Positions 8,206 to 16,282 of a stretch of DNA of 64,000 bases are shown piece by piece. The DNA is taken from contig NZ_JAHVDV010000010.1 in assembly GCF_051486985.1 (NCBI RefSeq), positions 62,001 through 126,000 on the forward strand, given 5' to 3'. Positions within the stretch are counted from its first letter, which is position 1. Each line of letters starts with the position of its first letter. A program made the position numbers and the translations under genes. The notes under the pieces were generated by a model. It saw only the letters and a program-made list of their open reading frames with translations, was not told the DNA's origin and made no database searches. The stretch is from CBFFRJ01 sp051486985 (lineage in GTDB: Bacteria > Pseudomonadota > Gammaproteobacteria > Enterobacterales > Enterobacteriaceae).

Positions 8206-9822
8206 ATGAAGCATCCTGTGACGCGGATCGGTTGTGCGCTTTATTTGTGCGGTTTCACTTCACTGGCCTGGGCTGCCGACGTGCCAAAAGGTACTGAACT
8301 TGCGCAGAAGCAGGAGCTGGTTCGCCACATCAAAGATGAGCCCGCAACCCTTGATCCGGCAAAAGCCGTGGGATTGCCTGAGATTCAGGTGATACGCGAT
8401 CTGTATGAAGGGCTGGTGAACCAGGATGAGAAAGGTGAGATTGTGCCTGGTGTCGCCACGAAGTGGCAGAGCAGTGATAACCGTAGCTGGACATTCACCC
8501 TGCGCAGTGATGCCAGATGGTCAGACGGTACGCCGGTTACGGCGCAGGATTTTGTCTATAGCTGGCAGCGTCTGGTAGATCCCAAAACCACCTCTCCCTT
8601 TGCCTCTTTTGCCTCGCTGGCGGGCATCGCGCAGGCACAGGCGATCATTGATGGCAAAGTATCGCCCGAAAAACTTGGGGTGACCGCGGTAGATGATCAC
8701 ACGTTGCGGGTTCAGTTAGATAAACCGCTACCCTGGTTTGCCAATATGGCGGCAAGCTTCGCCTTTTACCCGGTTAAAAAGGCAAATGTTGAGAGCGGGC
8801 AGGACTGGACGCGTCCCGGTAATCTGGTCGGTAATGGCGCCTATGTGCTGGCCAACCGTGTTGTGAATGAGAAGCTGGAGTTCACGCCGAATACGCATTA
8901 CTGGGATAACGCTAAAACCGTTATTCAGAAAGTGACCTTCGTGCCGATTAACCAGGAGACGGCGGCCACCAATCGTTACCTGGCAGGGGATATCGATATT
9001 ACCGAATCCTTCCCGAAAAGCCTGTACCAGAAACTTTTGAAAGATATTCCCGGTCAGGTTTATACCCCGCCGCAGCTGGGAACCTACTATTACGCGCTGA
9101 ATACACAAAAAGGGCCTACGGCTGACCCGCGCGTGCGCCTCGCGCTGAGCATGACCGTCGACCGTCGCATCATGGCCGAAAAAGTGCTGGGGACCGGCGA
9201 GAAACCGGCCTGGCGCTTTACCCCGGATGTCACGGCAGGATTCAAACCTCAGCCTTCAATACTGGAACGTCAGAGCCAGGCAGAGCTCAATGCTCAGGCT
9301 AAAACCTTGCTTCAGGCGGCAGGTTATGGGCCCCAGCGTCCTCTGAAACTGACGCTGCTCTATAACACCTCTGAAACGCACCAGAAAATTGCCATTGCGG
9401 TGGCATCCATGTGGAAAAAGAACCTGGGCATTGATGTGAAGCTGCAAAATCAGGAGTGGAAAACCTATATCGACAGCCGCAACACCGGCAATTTCGATGT
9501 AATCCGGGCCTCCTGGGTTGGCGATTACAACGAACCTTCCACCTTTTTGTCCCTGCTGACTTCGGGTCATAGCGGTAATATCACCCGCTTTAACGACCCG
9601 GCATATGACAAGGTGATGAGTCAGGCATCAGTGGAAACCCAGGCCAGCGCCAGAAATGCGGATTACAATGAAGCTGAAAAAATCATTGCCGAGAAGGCCC
9701 CTCTTATTCCTATTTATCAGTACACCAATGGCCGCCTGATTAAACCCTGGCTTAAAGGCTACCCCATTAACAACCCGGAAGATGTGGCCTACACCCGCAC
9801 CATGTATGTGATTAAGCATTAA
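8206..9822 (+). CDS. mppA: Periplasmic murein tripeptide-binding protein MppA
   Basis: A 538-residue OppA-family solute-binding protein that delivers L-Ala-gamma-D-Glu-meso-Dap to the Opp transporter. A signal peptide ends near residue 23 (LAWA-AD). The SBP_bac_5 domain shows the usual IRDLYEGL and ARWSDGTPVTAQDFVYSW motifs. Length and sequence match E. coli MppA rather than OppA. The start follows AAAAGGGGATCAC. It stands next to mpaA and ycjG, completing a murein-peptide salvage neighbourhood. Confidence 0.95.
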   Translation: MKHPVTRIGCALYLCGFTSLAWAADVPKGTELAQKQELVRHIKDEPATLDPAKAVGLPEIQVIRDLYEGLVNQDEKGEIVPGVATKWQSSDNRSWTFTLRSDARWSDGTPVTAQDFVYSWQRLVDPKTTSPFASFASLAGIAQAQAIIDGKVSPEKLGVTAVDDHTLRVQLDKPLPWFANMAASFAFYPVKKANVESGQDWTRPGNLVGNGAYVLANRVVNEKLEFTPNTHYWDNAKTVIQKVTFVPINQETAATNRYLAGDIDITESFPKSLYQKLLKDIPGQVYTPPQLGTYYYALNTQKGPTADPRVRLALSMTVDRRIMAEKVLGTGEKPAWRFTPDVTAGFKPQPSILERQSQAELNAQAKTLLQAAGYGPQRPLKLTLLYNTSETHQKIAIAVASMWKKNLGIDVKLQNQEWKTYIDSRNTGNFDVIRASWVGDYNEPSTFLSLLTSGHSGNITRFNDPAYDKVMSQASVETQASARNADYNEAEKIIAEKAPLIPIYQYTNGRLIKPWLKGYPINNPEDVAYTRTMYVIKH

Positions 9823-9890
9823 GACGCAAGGGCGCATGCCGTGCATGGTTTCGGTTAGTCTTTTTTGCAGTTCATAAAGAGGAAGGAAGA

Positions 9891-10100
9891 ATGTTAGAAG
9901 AATATTTTGGTACCGCTGCGACGGATGAAGAAAAGAAGCGACTTCTTGCTGTACAGGCGGCCTTAGAAATTTCCAAAGCGGCGGTTTCTTCATCCACCTC
10001 GAACACAGGTATCCGTAGTCAGATGGACCTGCGTAATGTTTCACAGGAAGTGTCGGCGCTGGCGGATGCCATCCAGGATGCGCTGGAAGACTATGCCTGA
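9891..10100 (+). CDS. Small acidic protein of unknown function
   Basis: A 69-residue protein I do not recognise. It has a strong ribosome binding site (AGAGGAAGGAAG) and starts 69 bases after mppA, so it may be co-transcribed. It is acidic and probably helical (MLEEYFGTAATDEEKKRLL, then VSALADAIQDALEDYA), with no signal peptide, Cys or membrane segment. The good SD and the following hairpin support a real gene. Confidence 0.65.
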   Translation: MLEEYFGTAATDEEKKRLLAVQAALEISKAAVSSSTSNTGIRSQMDLRNVSQEVSALADAIQDALEDYA

Positions 10101-10114
10101 CCCGCTGAAAAAAA

Positions 10115-10135
10115 GCCCGCTTCAGTGAAGCGGGC
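10115..10135. terminator. Hairpin after the 69-residue gene
   Basis: Nine-base arms GCCCGCTTC and GAAGCGGGC with a three-base loop lie 15 bases after the preceding stop. The long T-tract would be read only on the minus strand (A-run at 10108-10114), so plus-strand termination is less certain. Confidence 0.5.
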
Positions 10136-10463
10136 AAGTCATACTGGAAGCAATGTGAGCAATGTCGTACTGAATACCAGACTATTTAAGTCAACTATTC
10201 AGTAATGAGAAAGATAATCTTTATCATCCCTTCGATCAACCCCTTTTTATCTGCGCCAACCGACCCGGTTGCGGGTAACAAAAAATCCTCTGTGTATTCC
10301 CGTGGTTGGAAATGCATTTTTAACTTATTGAAGGTAAAGCTTTGTTGTGTGAATCCACTCCTGAACAGGCGTAACGGTGACCCTGCGGGAAACTGGCTAA
10401 GGTCAAAAATTGTGCAGCATTATGTGTTATAGTGGTTATTCCTTAACCACAAAAGAGGATGTT
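10136..10463. other. Intergenic stretch without a supported gene
   Basis: About 330 bases between two small genes. The open frames have no recognisable product and no convincing ribosome binding site. It presumably holds the promoter of the next small gene (a TATAGTGG-type sequence near 10427). Confidence 0.5.
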
Positions 10464-10652
10464 ATGCAGAGTGAATTAGACCCCACCCAACTGGCCATCG
10501 AATACTTACGCCGTGACAAAAGCGCCATGACCCCCGCGCAATATCTGAAGAGATTAAAACAGCTGAGCCTGGAATTTGCCGACCTGCTCACCCTGTCGCA
10601 CAATGAACTGAAAGAAGAAATCGATTTTGCCGGGCGGTTGGGCATCCACTGA
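10464..10652 (+). CDS. Small protein of unknown function
   Basis: A 62-residue protein starting at ATG 10464 after AAAGAGGATGTT. An upstream in-frame start is possible but has no SD. It is rich in Leu, Lys and Glu and is predicted helical (MTPAQYLKRLKQLSLEF). No transmembrane segment or known motif is visible. A strong terminator follows directly, supporting a monocistronic gene. Confidence 0.7.
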   Translation: MQSELDPTQLAIEYLRRDKSAMTPAQYLKRLKQLSLEFADLLTLSHNELKEEIDFAGRLGIH

Positions 10653-10671
10653 TCCCTCAAAGGCAAAAGAC

Positions 10672-10696
10672 GCGCCCCTGCAGGGCGCTTTTTTTT
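10672..10696 (+). terminator. Intrinsic terminator
   Basis: GCGCCC (10672-10677) pairs with GGGCGC (10683-10688) and is followed by eight T residues. It ends the 62-residue gene. Confidence 0.9.
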
Positions 10697-11393
10697 ACCT
10701 CTCTTCAGGGCAGAACCACCCTGTAAGCGCTTCGTCAATACGCTTATCCCTACCCTTGTGGGGCAGGCGCAGAGCATAATAAGTACGCCCGTTGCTTTCG
10801 GGCTGTGTATATTGGCCGAATATCCCCGTTGCCGCTCAGTTGTTCAGAAGGTCAGCAGGCAGCGTGAGCGCGCATTCGCCTATACTGAGTGCGCGCATTA
10901 TCGCAGCGGATTTAATAACCAAAAATAATGGCTTCCCTCATACATAAAACAGAGTGCTGACACGTTAAAGATGCAGCGAACAACATCCTTACGTTTTAAC
11001 TATCAGGCGGAATTAAAAAATGCCGGTTAAATATAATTCTTTTCTGGCGATTATTTATAATTACGCATAATGGTTATCGACCATTATGGGATGAACTTTA
11101 AAAAAATCTCGATTTAAGCTGCGCTTAACTATAATTTAGGACCTGTCATTTAATGATGCAGCCGTTTATTAAGGGGCGTTTTTATTATTTTGTTGTTTAG
11201 GTTTTTTATAAAAAACATAGTTTTTTATGCTAAAATATTTGGTAAGTGATTATTTTAATCTACATTATTTACACTTAAGCTAAACTTGCAGTGTCATCGC
11301 CTAAAGATGCTCGGCCGTTATTTTGGTAGTGAAAAAGTGTATTCCGAATGCTATAAGAATATTACCTCTCTGAGTTGTAATTCTGGTGTCGCT
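10697..11393. other. AT-rich intergenic region upstream of a chemoreceptor gene
   Basis: About 700 bases, becoming strongly AT-rich from 10915 onward. I see no supported gene. The only candidate signal is a sigma-28-like element at 11281-11306, annotated separately. Confidence 0.5.
11281..11306 (+). promoter_or_regulatory. Possible sigma-28 (FliA) promoter of the chemoreceptor
   Basis: TAAACTTG, ten bases, then GCCTAAAG resembles the FliA consensus TAAAGTTT-N11-GCCGATAA. The spacer is one base short and the second half is imperfect. It lies 88 bases before the chosen start. Confidence 0.35.
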
Positions 11394-12584
11394 ATGTTTA
11401 GAAATATGAGTGTAAGAACATTTTTATTAGTGTTCCTGCTGTCTTTTTTTGTAATTATCGATATTTTAGTGACAGTCGTCGCAAAAAATATGGCGCTCAC
11501 TGTGGCGGTCACAGCTCTCTTATTGGCTACGCTAGGATTTCTTTGGTTATATTTAACCTGGTATCTGGTGACGCCTATCAACACGGTTAAAAAAAGTATT
11601 GAAGAGGTGACCTCCGGTAATCTCTCAATAACTATTCCGTTATTTGGTAACAACTGTGCTGGCAGATTAATACCTGGCATCAATAGCCTGTCGGAAAGTA
11701 TTGCTATTCTGGTGAAAGAGATCCGTTTGTCGTCGCAAAACGCGCTTGATCTCTCTGACGAGCTGGCTTCCCGCAGCGGGGAGCTTTCGGTAAAAACGGA
11801 AGAGCAATCAGCAGCCCTGGTTCAGACGGCAGCCAGCATGGAACAGATGGCCAGCAGCACGAAAAATAATGCCGAAAACACGCGTCTTGCCAGCTCGCGT
11901 GCGAGCGATGCCAGTATCAGCGCCCGTAAGGGCGGCGATCTGATGGGGCAGGTAGCCCATAACATGCAGTCGATTACAGACTGCGCTAACCAGATGACGG
12001 ACATTATTGCCATCATCGATGGTATTGCCTTCCAGACGAATATTCTGGCACTGAATGCCGCAGTGGAAGCTGCCAGGGCCGGAGATCATGGTAAAGGTTT
12101 TTCTGTGGTTGCCGGAGAAGTGCGTAGCCTGGCCCACCGAAGCGCAGAAGCCGCCAAAAATATTAAATCCCTGATCGCTGTCACCACCAATAACGTGACT
12201 CAGGGGGCGACGGTCGTGTCTGAAGCCGAACGAAATATGCAGGAAATTGTCTCCGGTGCGAGCGTAGTGAGTAAGTTAATGGATGAAATTGCGGTGTCGA
12301 CGCTTGAACAGGAAAAGGGCATTTCGCAAATTACTCTTGCGCTTTCGGAGCTGGAAAAAGTCACCCAAAGTAACGTCAGTATGGTAGATGAGCTGGCGGG
12401 TTCGTCAGACATTCTTAAAAATCGGGTCCTTGAGCTGCAGCAACGCACCGCTAAATACCGTCTTGCTACAGAAACGCCCACCGCGCAGGTAAATCCGGAG
12501 CCTCGTGGCCTGCAGCACAAGGGCTCATCCCGCCCGGCAAGACCCGTTTTGCCAAACCAGGAAAATTACTGGCACTCGTTCTGA
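11394..12584 (+). CDS. Methyl-accepting chemotaxis protein without a periplasmic sensor domain
   Basis: A 396-residue receptor if started at ATG 11394 (MFRNMSVRT, the usual opening of enterobacterial MCPs); the SD there is weak. Two hydrophobic helices at about residues 8-25 and 32-52 are separated by only a few residues, so the normal ~150-residue periplasmic ligand domain is absent. A HAMP region (LVTPINTVKK) and a complete MA signalling domain follow, with the conserved tip IDGIAFQTNILALNAAVEAA. The C-terminus YWHSF resembles the NWETF pentapeptide that tethers CheR and CheB. It may sense through the membrane, HAMP or partner proteins. A terminator follows. Confidence 0.85.
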   Translation: MFRNMSVRTFLLVFLLSFFVIIDILVTVVAKNMALTVAVTALLLATLGFLWLYLTWYLVTPINTVKKSIEEVTSGNLSITIPLFGNNCAGRLIPGINSLSESIAILVKEIRLSSQNALDLSDELASRSGELSVKTEEQSAALVQTAASMEQMASSTKNNAENTRLASSRASDASISARKGGDLMGQVAHNMQSITDCANQMTDIIAIIDGIAFQTNILALNAAVEAARAGDHGKGFSVVAGEVRSLAHRSAEAAKNIKSLIAVTTNNVTQGATVVSEAERNMQEIVSGASVVSKLMDEIAVSTLEQEKGISQITLALSELEKVTQSNVSMVDELAGSSDILKNRVLELQQRTAKYRLATETPTAQVNPEPRGLQHKGSSRPARPVLPNQENYWHSF

Positions 12585-12612
12585 ACCGGTTCTTCGCTTT
12601 TCTTTTCTTATC

Positions 12613-12635
12613 GGCCCGTTTAGCGGGCCTTTTTT
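12613..12635 (+). terminator. Intrinsic terminator of the chemoreceptor gene
   Basis: GGCCCG pairs with CGGGCC around a five-base loop, followed by six T residues; 29 bases after the stop codon. Confidence 0.85.
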
Positions 12636-12723
12636 ACATTTATTAATGAATTCAGCATGATGGTTGATTAACCCGTGCGGAGAGCTAGACTGACACCATG
12701 CCTGAGTGGAGTGTGGAGTCTTT

Positions 12724-13707
12724 GTGGAAGCGATTAAAGGGTCAGACATTAATATCCCGGATGCCGTGTATGCGTGGCAACTGGATGGTAAAGGCGGCGT
12801 TAAGCCGCTTGAGGATGAGGATATTATTGATGCGCAGCATCCCTGCTGGCTGCACCTTAATTACACAAGTCCGGAGAGCGCAGAATGGCTGGAAACCACG
12901 CCTCTTTTGCCCAATACCGTCCGCAATGCGCTGGCAGGCGAGAGTCTGCGTCCCCGCGTGTCGCGTATGGGGGAAGGCACCCTCATAACTCTCCGGTGCA
13001 TCAATGGCAGCACCGATGAACGCCCGGATCAACTGGTCGCCGTTCGTCTGTATATGGATGAGCGCATGATTATCTCAACGCGTCAGCGCAAAGTGCTCGC
13101 GCTGGATGATGTGGTCTCTGATTTAGAGGAAGGAACCGGCCCTACCGACTGCGGTGGCTGGCTGGTGGATGTGTGCGACGCCCTGACCGATCACGCCAGT
13201 GAATTCATCGAAGTGCTGCACGATAAAATTATCGATCTGGAAGATAATCTGCTGGATCAGGAGATCCCGCCGCGCGGCTTTTTAGCCCTGCTGCGAAAGC
13301 AGTTAATCGTGATGCGTCGCTACATGGCTCCTCAGCGTGATGTGTTTGCACGCCTTGCCAGTGAGCGGCTGCCCTGGATGAATGACGATATGCGGCGCCG
13401 GATGCAGGACATTGCCGACCGTCTCGGACGGGGACTGGATGAAATCGACTCCTGTATTGCCCGTACCGGCGTAATGACGGATGAAATTACTCAGGTGATG
13501 CAGGAGTCCTTATCGCGCAGAACCTATACCATGTCGCTGATGGCCATGGTTTTTCTTCCGAGTACCTTCCTGACAGGGTTATTTGGCGTGAATCTGGGCG
13601 GCATTCCGGGAGGGGAGTACCGATTCGGCTTTTCACTCTTCTGCATTATGTTGGTTGTTCTGATAGGTGGTGTTGCCTGGTGGTTACATCGCAGTAAATG
13701 GCTGTAA
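12724..13707 (+). CDS. zntB: Zinc transporter ZntB
   Basis: A 327-residue CorA-family inner membrane transporter that moves Zn2+. The long cytoplasmic N-terminal domain is followed by two C-terminal helices, with the family GVN signature in FLTGLFGVNLGG just after the first helix. I chose GTG 12724 (VEAIKGSD), which has GGAG five bases upstream and gives the same length as E. coli ZntB; an upstream GTG at 12706 is less likely. It sits next to fnrS as in E. coli. Confidence 0.94.
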   Translation: MEAIKGSDINIPDAVYAWQLDGKGGVKPLEDEDIIDAQHPCWLHLNYTSPESAEWLETTPLLPNTVRNALAGESLRPRVSRMGEGTLITLRCINGSTDERPDQLVAVRLYMDERMIISTRQRKVLALDDVVSDLEEGTGPTDCGGWLVDVCDALTDHASEFIEVLHDKIIDLEDNLLDQEIPPRGFLALLRKQLIVMRRYMAPQRDVFARLASERLPWMNDDMRRRMQDIADRLGRGLDEIDSCIARTGVMTDEITQVMQESLSRRTYTMSLMAMVFLPSTFLTGLFGVNLGGIPGGEYRFGFSLFCIMLVVLIGGVAWWLHRSKWL

Positions 13708-13753
13708 AATTTCACTTTTTTAACAAAAAATGAACATAATTTCGCGGTGTAAA

Positions 13754-13767
13754 TTGAGCAATATCAA
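13754..13767 (+). promoter_or_regulatory. FNR box of the fnrS promoter
   Basis: TTGAGCAATATCAA matches the FNR consensus TTGAT-N4-ATCAA with one mismatch. Its centre lies 42.5 bases upstream of the inferred fnrS start at 13803, the class II activator position. This predicts anaerobic induction. Confidence 0.85.
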
Positions 13768-13802
13768 TATAAGCAGCCTCAGGAAAAGGCAATATTCATC
13801 TC

Positions 13803-13924
13803 GCAGGTGAATGCAACGTCAAGCGATGGGCGTTGCGCTCCATATTGTCTTACTTCCTTTTTTGAATTACTGCATAGCACAATTGATTCGTACGACGCCG
13901 ACTTAGAATAGTCGGCTTTTTTTT
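13803..13924 (+). ncRNA. fnrS: FNR-activated small RNA FnrS
   Basis: The 122-base segment matches E. coli FnrS nearly base for base, including the conserved 5' start GCAGGTGAATGCAACG and the central GGGCGTTGCGCTCC that pairs with targets. The 3' terminator has GCCGAC and GTCGGC arms (13897-13916) followed by eight T. FnrS is an Hfq-dependent sRNA that represses aerobic-metabolism mRNAs in the absence of oxygen. As in E. coli it lies just downstream of zntB. The FNR box is correctly placed upstream. Confidence 0.95.
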
Positions 13925-13982
13925 GCCTCCTGTTCAGCACGGACTACCCTTAAAGAACAGTAACCCTTTACTGGAGGCTAAT

Positions 13983-14129
13983 ATGTCGAATGCTAACACT
14001 CTGCGAGTGAGTGACCCGATTCCTTCCGATCCCGTTCCGGTTCCTGACCCGATCCCGCAGCCCCAACCGTTACCCGATCCGCCGGACCCGGACCCGCATC
14101 CTGTTATCGATCCCCCACAGCATCGCTAA
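13983..14129 (+). CDS. Pro/Asp-rich micropeptide
   Basis: A 48-residue protein with a strong ribosome binding site (CTGGAGGCTAAT) just before ATG 13983. After a short N-terminus (MSNANTLRVS) it is nearly all Pro, Asp, Val, Ile and Gln in repeated DP and PxP units, giving an acidic, probably extended polyproline chain. There is no signal peptide. It begins 58 bases after the FnrS terminator, where E. coli K-12 has dbpA. I do not recognise the family, although the SD and the hairpin after the stop suggest a real gene. Confidence 0.65.
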   Translation: MSNANTLRVSDPIPSDPVPVPDPIPQPQPLPDPPDPDPHPVIDPPQHR

Positions 14130-14133
14130 AAAA

Positions 14134-14154
14134 ATCCCTCGTATTACGAGGGAT
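14134..14154. terminator. Convergent terminator, strong for ttcA
   Basis: ATCCCTCG and CGAGGGAT pair around TATTA. On the minus strand the hairpin is followed by a run of T (A-run 14128-14134 on plus), making a strong terminator for ttcA. It also lies just after the Pro-rich gene. Confidence 0.85.
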
Positions 14155-14159
14155 TTCGG

Positions 14160-15095
14160 TTATTTGATTTCCAGAATGTCCAGTCGACTGGCGGTAAAAT
14201 CGCCGTCGTCTTCATCCGGTAGCCATCCGGCAGGCTGCAACGGGAGGGTTTCGCGGTCAAACGCCAGATCCCCGCCATCCACCACGGCCGAACCATGCTG
14301 AATGCCTTTAAAGTCAAACAGCGTGGTGTCGCTGAGGTGAGAAGGCACTACATTCTGCATGGCGCTGAACATGGTTTCGATGCGTCCGGGGTAGCGTTTA
14401 TCCCAGTCGCGCAACATGTCGCCGATGACCTGACGTTGCAGGTTGGGTTGAGAGCCGCAGAGGTTACACGGAATAATCGGGTATCCCTTGGCCTCGGCAA
14501 AGCGCGCAATGTCTTTTTCACGACAGTAGGCCAGCGGACGAATGACGATGTGCTTTCCGTCGTCACTCATCAACTTCGGTGGCATGCCTTTCATTTTGCC
14601 GCCGTAGAACATGTTCAGGAACAGGGTTTGCAGAATATCGTCGCGGTGGTGCCCCAGGGCGATTTTGGTAGCACCCAGCTCCGTTGCCGTGCGATACAAA
14701 ATGCCGCGACGCAGGCGTGAGCAGAGCGAACAGGTGGTTTTCCCTTCCGGAATTTTCTCTTTTACAATGCCGTAGGTGTTTTCTTCGACAATCCTGTACT
14801 CAACGCCAATGGATTCCAGATAGGCGGGCAGAATGTGTTCCGGGAACCCCGGTTGTTTCTGATCCAGGTTGACCGCGACCAGTGTAAAGTTGATCGGTGC
14901 GCTCTGTTGCAGGTTGCGCAAAATATCCAGCATGGTAAAGCTGTCTTTACCGCCGGAGAGGCAGACCATGATGCGGTCGCCTTCTTCAATCATATTAAAA
15001 TCGGCAATCGCCTCGCCCACATTGCGGCGCAGACGCTTCTGAAGCTTATTCAGGTTGTACTGATCTTTCTTTGTAGTTTCTTGATTTTGCGACAT
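14160..15095 (-). CDS. ttcA: tRNA 2-thiocytidine synthetase TtcA
   Basis: A 311-residue PP-loop ATPase that thiolates cytidine 32 in several tRNAs. The PP-loop SGGKDS is at residues 47-52. Cysteines for the Fe-S cluster are present as Cys122/Cys125 (CSLC) and Cys213 in PCNLCG. Sequence and length match E. coli TtcA. In E. coli K-12 the Rac prophage is integrated in ttcA; here the gene is intact with no prophage. Confidence 0.96.
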   Translation of the reverse strand: MSQNQETTKKDQYNLNKLQKRLRRNVGEAIADFNMIEEGDRIMVCLSGGKDSFTMLDILRNLQQSAPINFTLVAVNLDQKQPGFPEHILPAYLESIGVEYRIVEENTYGIVKEKIPEGKTTCSLCSRLRRGILYRTATELGATKIALGHHRDDILQTLFLNMFYGGKMKGMPPKLMSDDGKHIVIRPLAYCREKDIARFAEAKGYPIIPCNLCGSQPNLQRQVIGDMLRDWDKRYPGRIETMFSAMQNVVPSHLSDTTLFDFKGIQHGSAVVDGGDLAFDRETLPLQPAGWLPDEDDGDFTASRLDILEIK

Positions 15096-15457
15096 TTATT
15101 ATTTACTCAATGTTCAAACGGGGCACGGATGAGGTGGCGGCACCTTAATGCGCCTGTCCGGTGGACAACACAACCTCATGTTCACCCTTAATCACTTCAA
15201 CCCGGTAGCATAAGTTCTCTACACCCTCTGCGCATCCTTGTGCCCCTCTGGTAAGCAACAAAAGAGAGGTTGGCGCCAGTGACATAAAGCCCTATGCGAA
15301 AGTGTGCCGTGTATGGTACGGATTGCGGCGACGAATGCCAACGTTTTACATCAGATACCCGTGATGCACTGTCCTGCTCAGGCGCTGGGACAGCGTTCAA
15401 CCGGTGTTGACCGCTAAAAGAGTGTGGATTCTGCCCTGAATCACCCCACCGCGCCTG
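15096..15457. other. Intergenic region upstream of ttcA
   Basis: About 360 bases with no supported gene. The 5' side must carry the ttcA promoter; short frames here lack recognisable products. Confidence 0.5.
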
Positions 15458-15553
15458 TCAGCCCGGTGTGGCATAGCCTCCAACCACAAACCAGGTCAGA
15501 AACGCCACGGCAACGATAAAAACTATAATCGGGAAGGCAATACCAATTCTCAT
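15458..15553 (-). CDS. yoaK: YoaK-like small membrane protein
   Basis: A 31-residue protein made of one hydrophobic helix (IAFPIIVFIVAVAFLTWF) between an MRIG start and a GGYATPG tail. From memory it aligns along its whole length with the 32-residue E. coli small membrane protein YoaK. AGGA lies 11 bases upstream, a slightly long spacing. In E. coli yoaK is elsewhere on the chromosome, so the location differs. Function is unknown. Confidence 0.6.
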   Translation of the reverse strand: MRIGIAFPIIVFIVAVAFLTWFVVGGYATPG

Positions 15554-15706
15554 AACAGCTGAATTCCTGACGGCATAAGAGGTAGGGTCTCTCCTTTTAT
15601 CCGATACCGGCAAAAATCACCAGCAACTTCTCAGGATGCCATAAAAATGGCGAGCGATATAAGATGACTGGTTAAAAACGCGGCATTGATGGCAGGTCAG
15701 TGCAGG

Positions 15707-15820
15707 TCATGCCCTGCGGTTGGTTAATACCAGGCTGAATTTTTTCCATTCCTGATTATCACGCTTACGTTGCAGGCTCCAGTGGATCTGCATTGTGCGA
15801 CGGTTTCTGCTTTGCTTCAT
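15707..15820 (-). CDS. Candidate 37-residue basic protein
   Basis: A short frame opening MKQSRNRRTMQIHW, strongly basic (Arg/Lys rich) with two Trp. A GAG eight bases upstream is a modest SD. No known family is recognised. It lies in a patch of small minus-strand genes between ttcA and nifJ, and could be a chance frame. Confidence 0.35.
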   Translation of the reverse strand: MKQSRNRRTMQIHWSLQRKRDNQEWKKFSLVLTNRRA

Positions 15821-15946
15821 AGGATCATCTCAATGGTTCGGGAAAAGCGTTAACGAAACGCATGACCTCAGTTTTACGCAGAACCTTTACAGTTTTATAA
15901 CAGTGAGATGGCAGAACGACTTTCTGCAAGATGGGTGAGGTGACAC

Positions 15947-16159
15947 TCAGGCCACTTTCTTTTCCGGGTATTTGCCTTTTACTACACCATCGTAATACCG
16001 GCCTTTAGACACCACCGTCAGAAAGACGGTAAAAATGCGTGGCGGCACATTGCGATACTGAAAGGTGCTTTTATCGTGAAAACAAATTTCCAGCGTGCGG
16101 GTACTTTCCTCATAGGCAACAGATAAAATGCGTGATGATTTAACAGGATGGTGTAGCAT
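15947..16159 (-). CDS. KTSC-domain protein
   Basis: A 70-residue protein with the KTSC fold: SSRILSVAYEESTRTLEICF, then FQYRNVPP, then SKGRYYDGVVKGKYP. The signature Lys-Thr-Ser-Cys positions are partly replaced. KTSC domains occur alone or fused to RNA-associated proteins; their role is not established. Start ATG 16159 has GGAC upstream. The gene stands alone. Confidence 0.75.
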   Translation of the reverse strand: MLHHPVKSSRILSVAYEESTRTLEICFHDKSTFQYRNVPPRIFTVFLTVVSKGRYYDGVVKGKYPEKKVA

Positions 16160-16240
16160 GATGAATGTCCTTTACAGCCCGGCGCGAGGAAAGAGCATCA
16201 TCCACCAGGACGGCGGGTGATGGCAAGCCGCACAGAGATA

Positions 16241-16268
16241 AAAAAGCCTGCAGGATTGCAGGCTTTTT
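16241..16268. terminator. Intrinsic terminator downstream of nifJ
   Basis: AGCCTGCA and TGCAGGCT close a four-base loop, flanked by A5 and T5, so the structure can work on both strands. It lies 15 bases beyond the nifJ stop. Confidence 0.88.
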
Positions 16269-16282
16269 GGCATCGTATCTTA

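Noticed and set aside
10205..10432. 75-codon frame between two small genes
   Set aside because: No SD, no known domain and no sign of a coding pattern.
14160..15095. Prophage insertion in ttcA, as with Rac in E. coli K-12
   Set aside because: ttcA is intact and no phage genes are adjacent.
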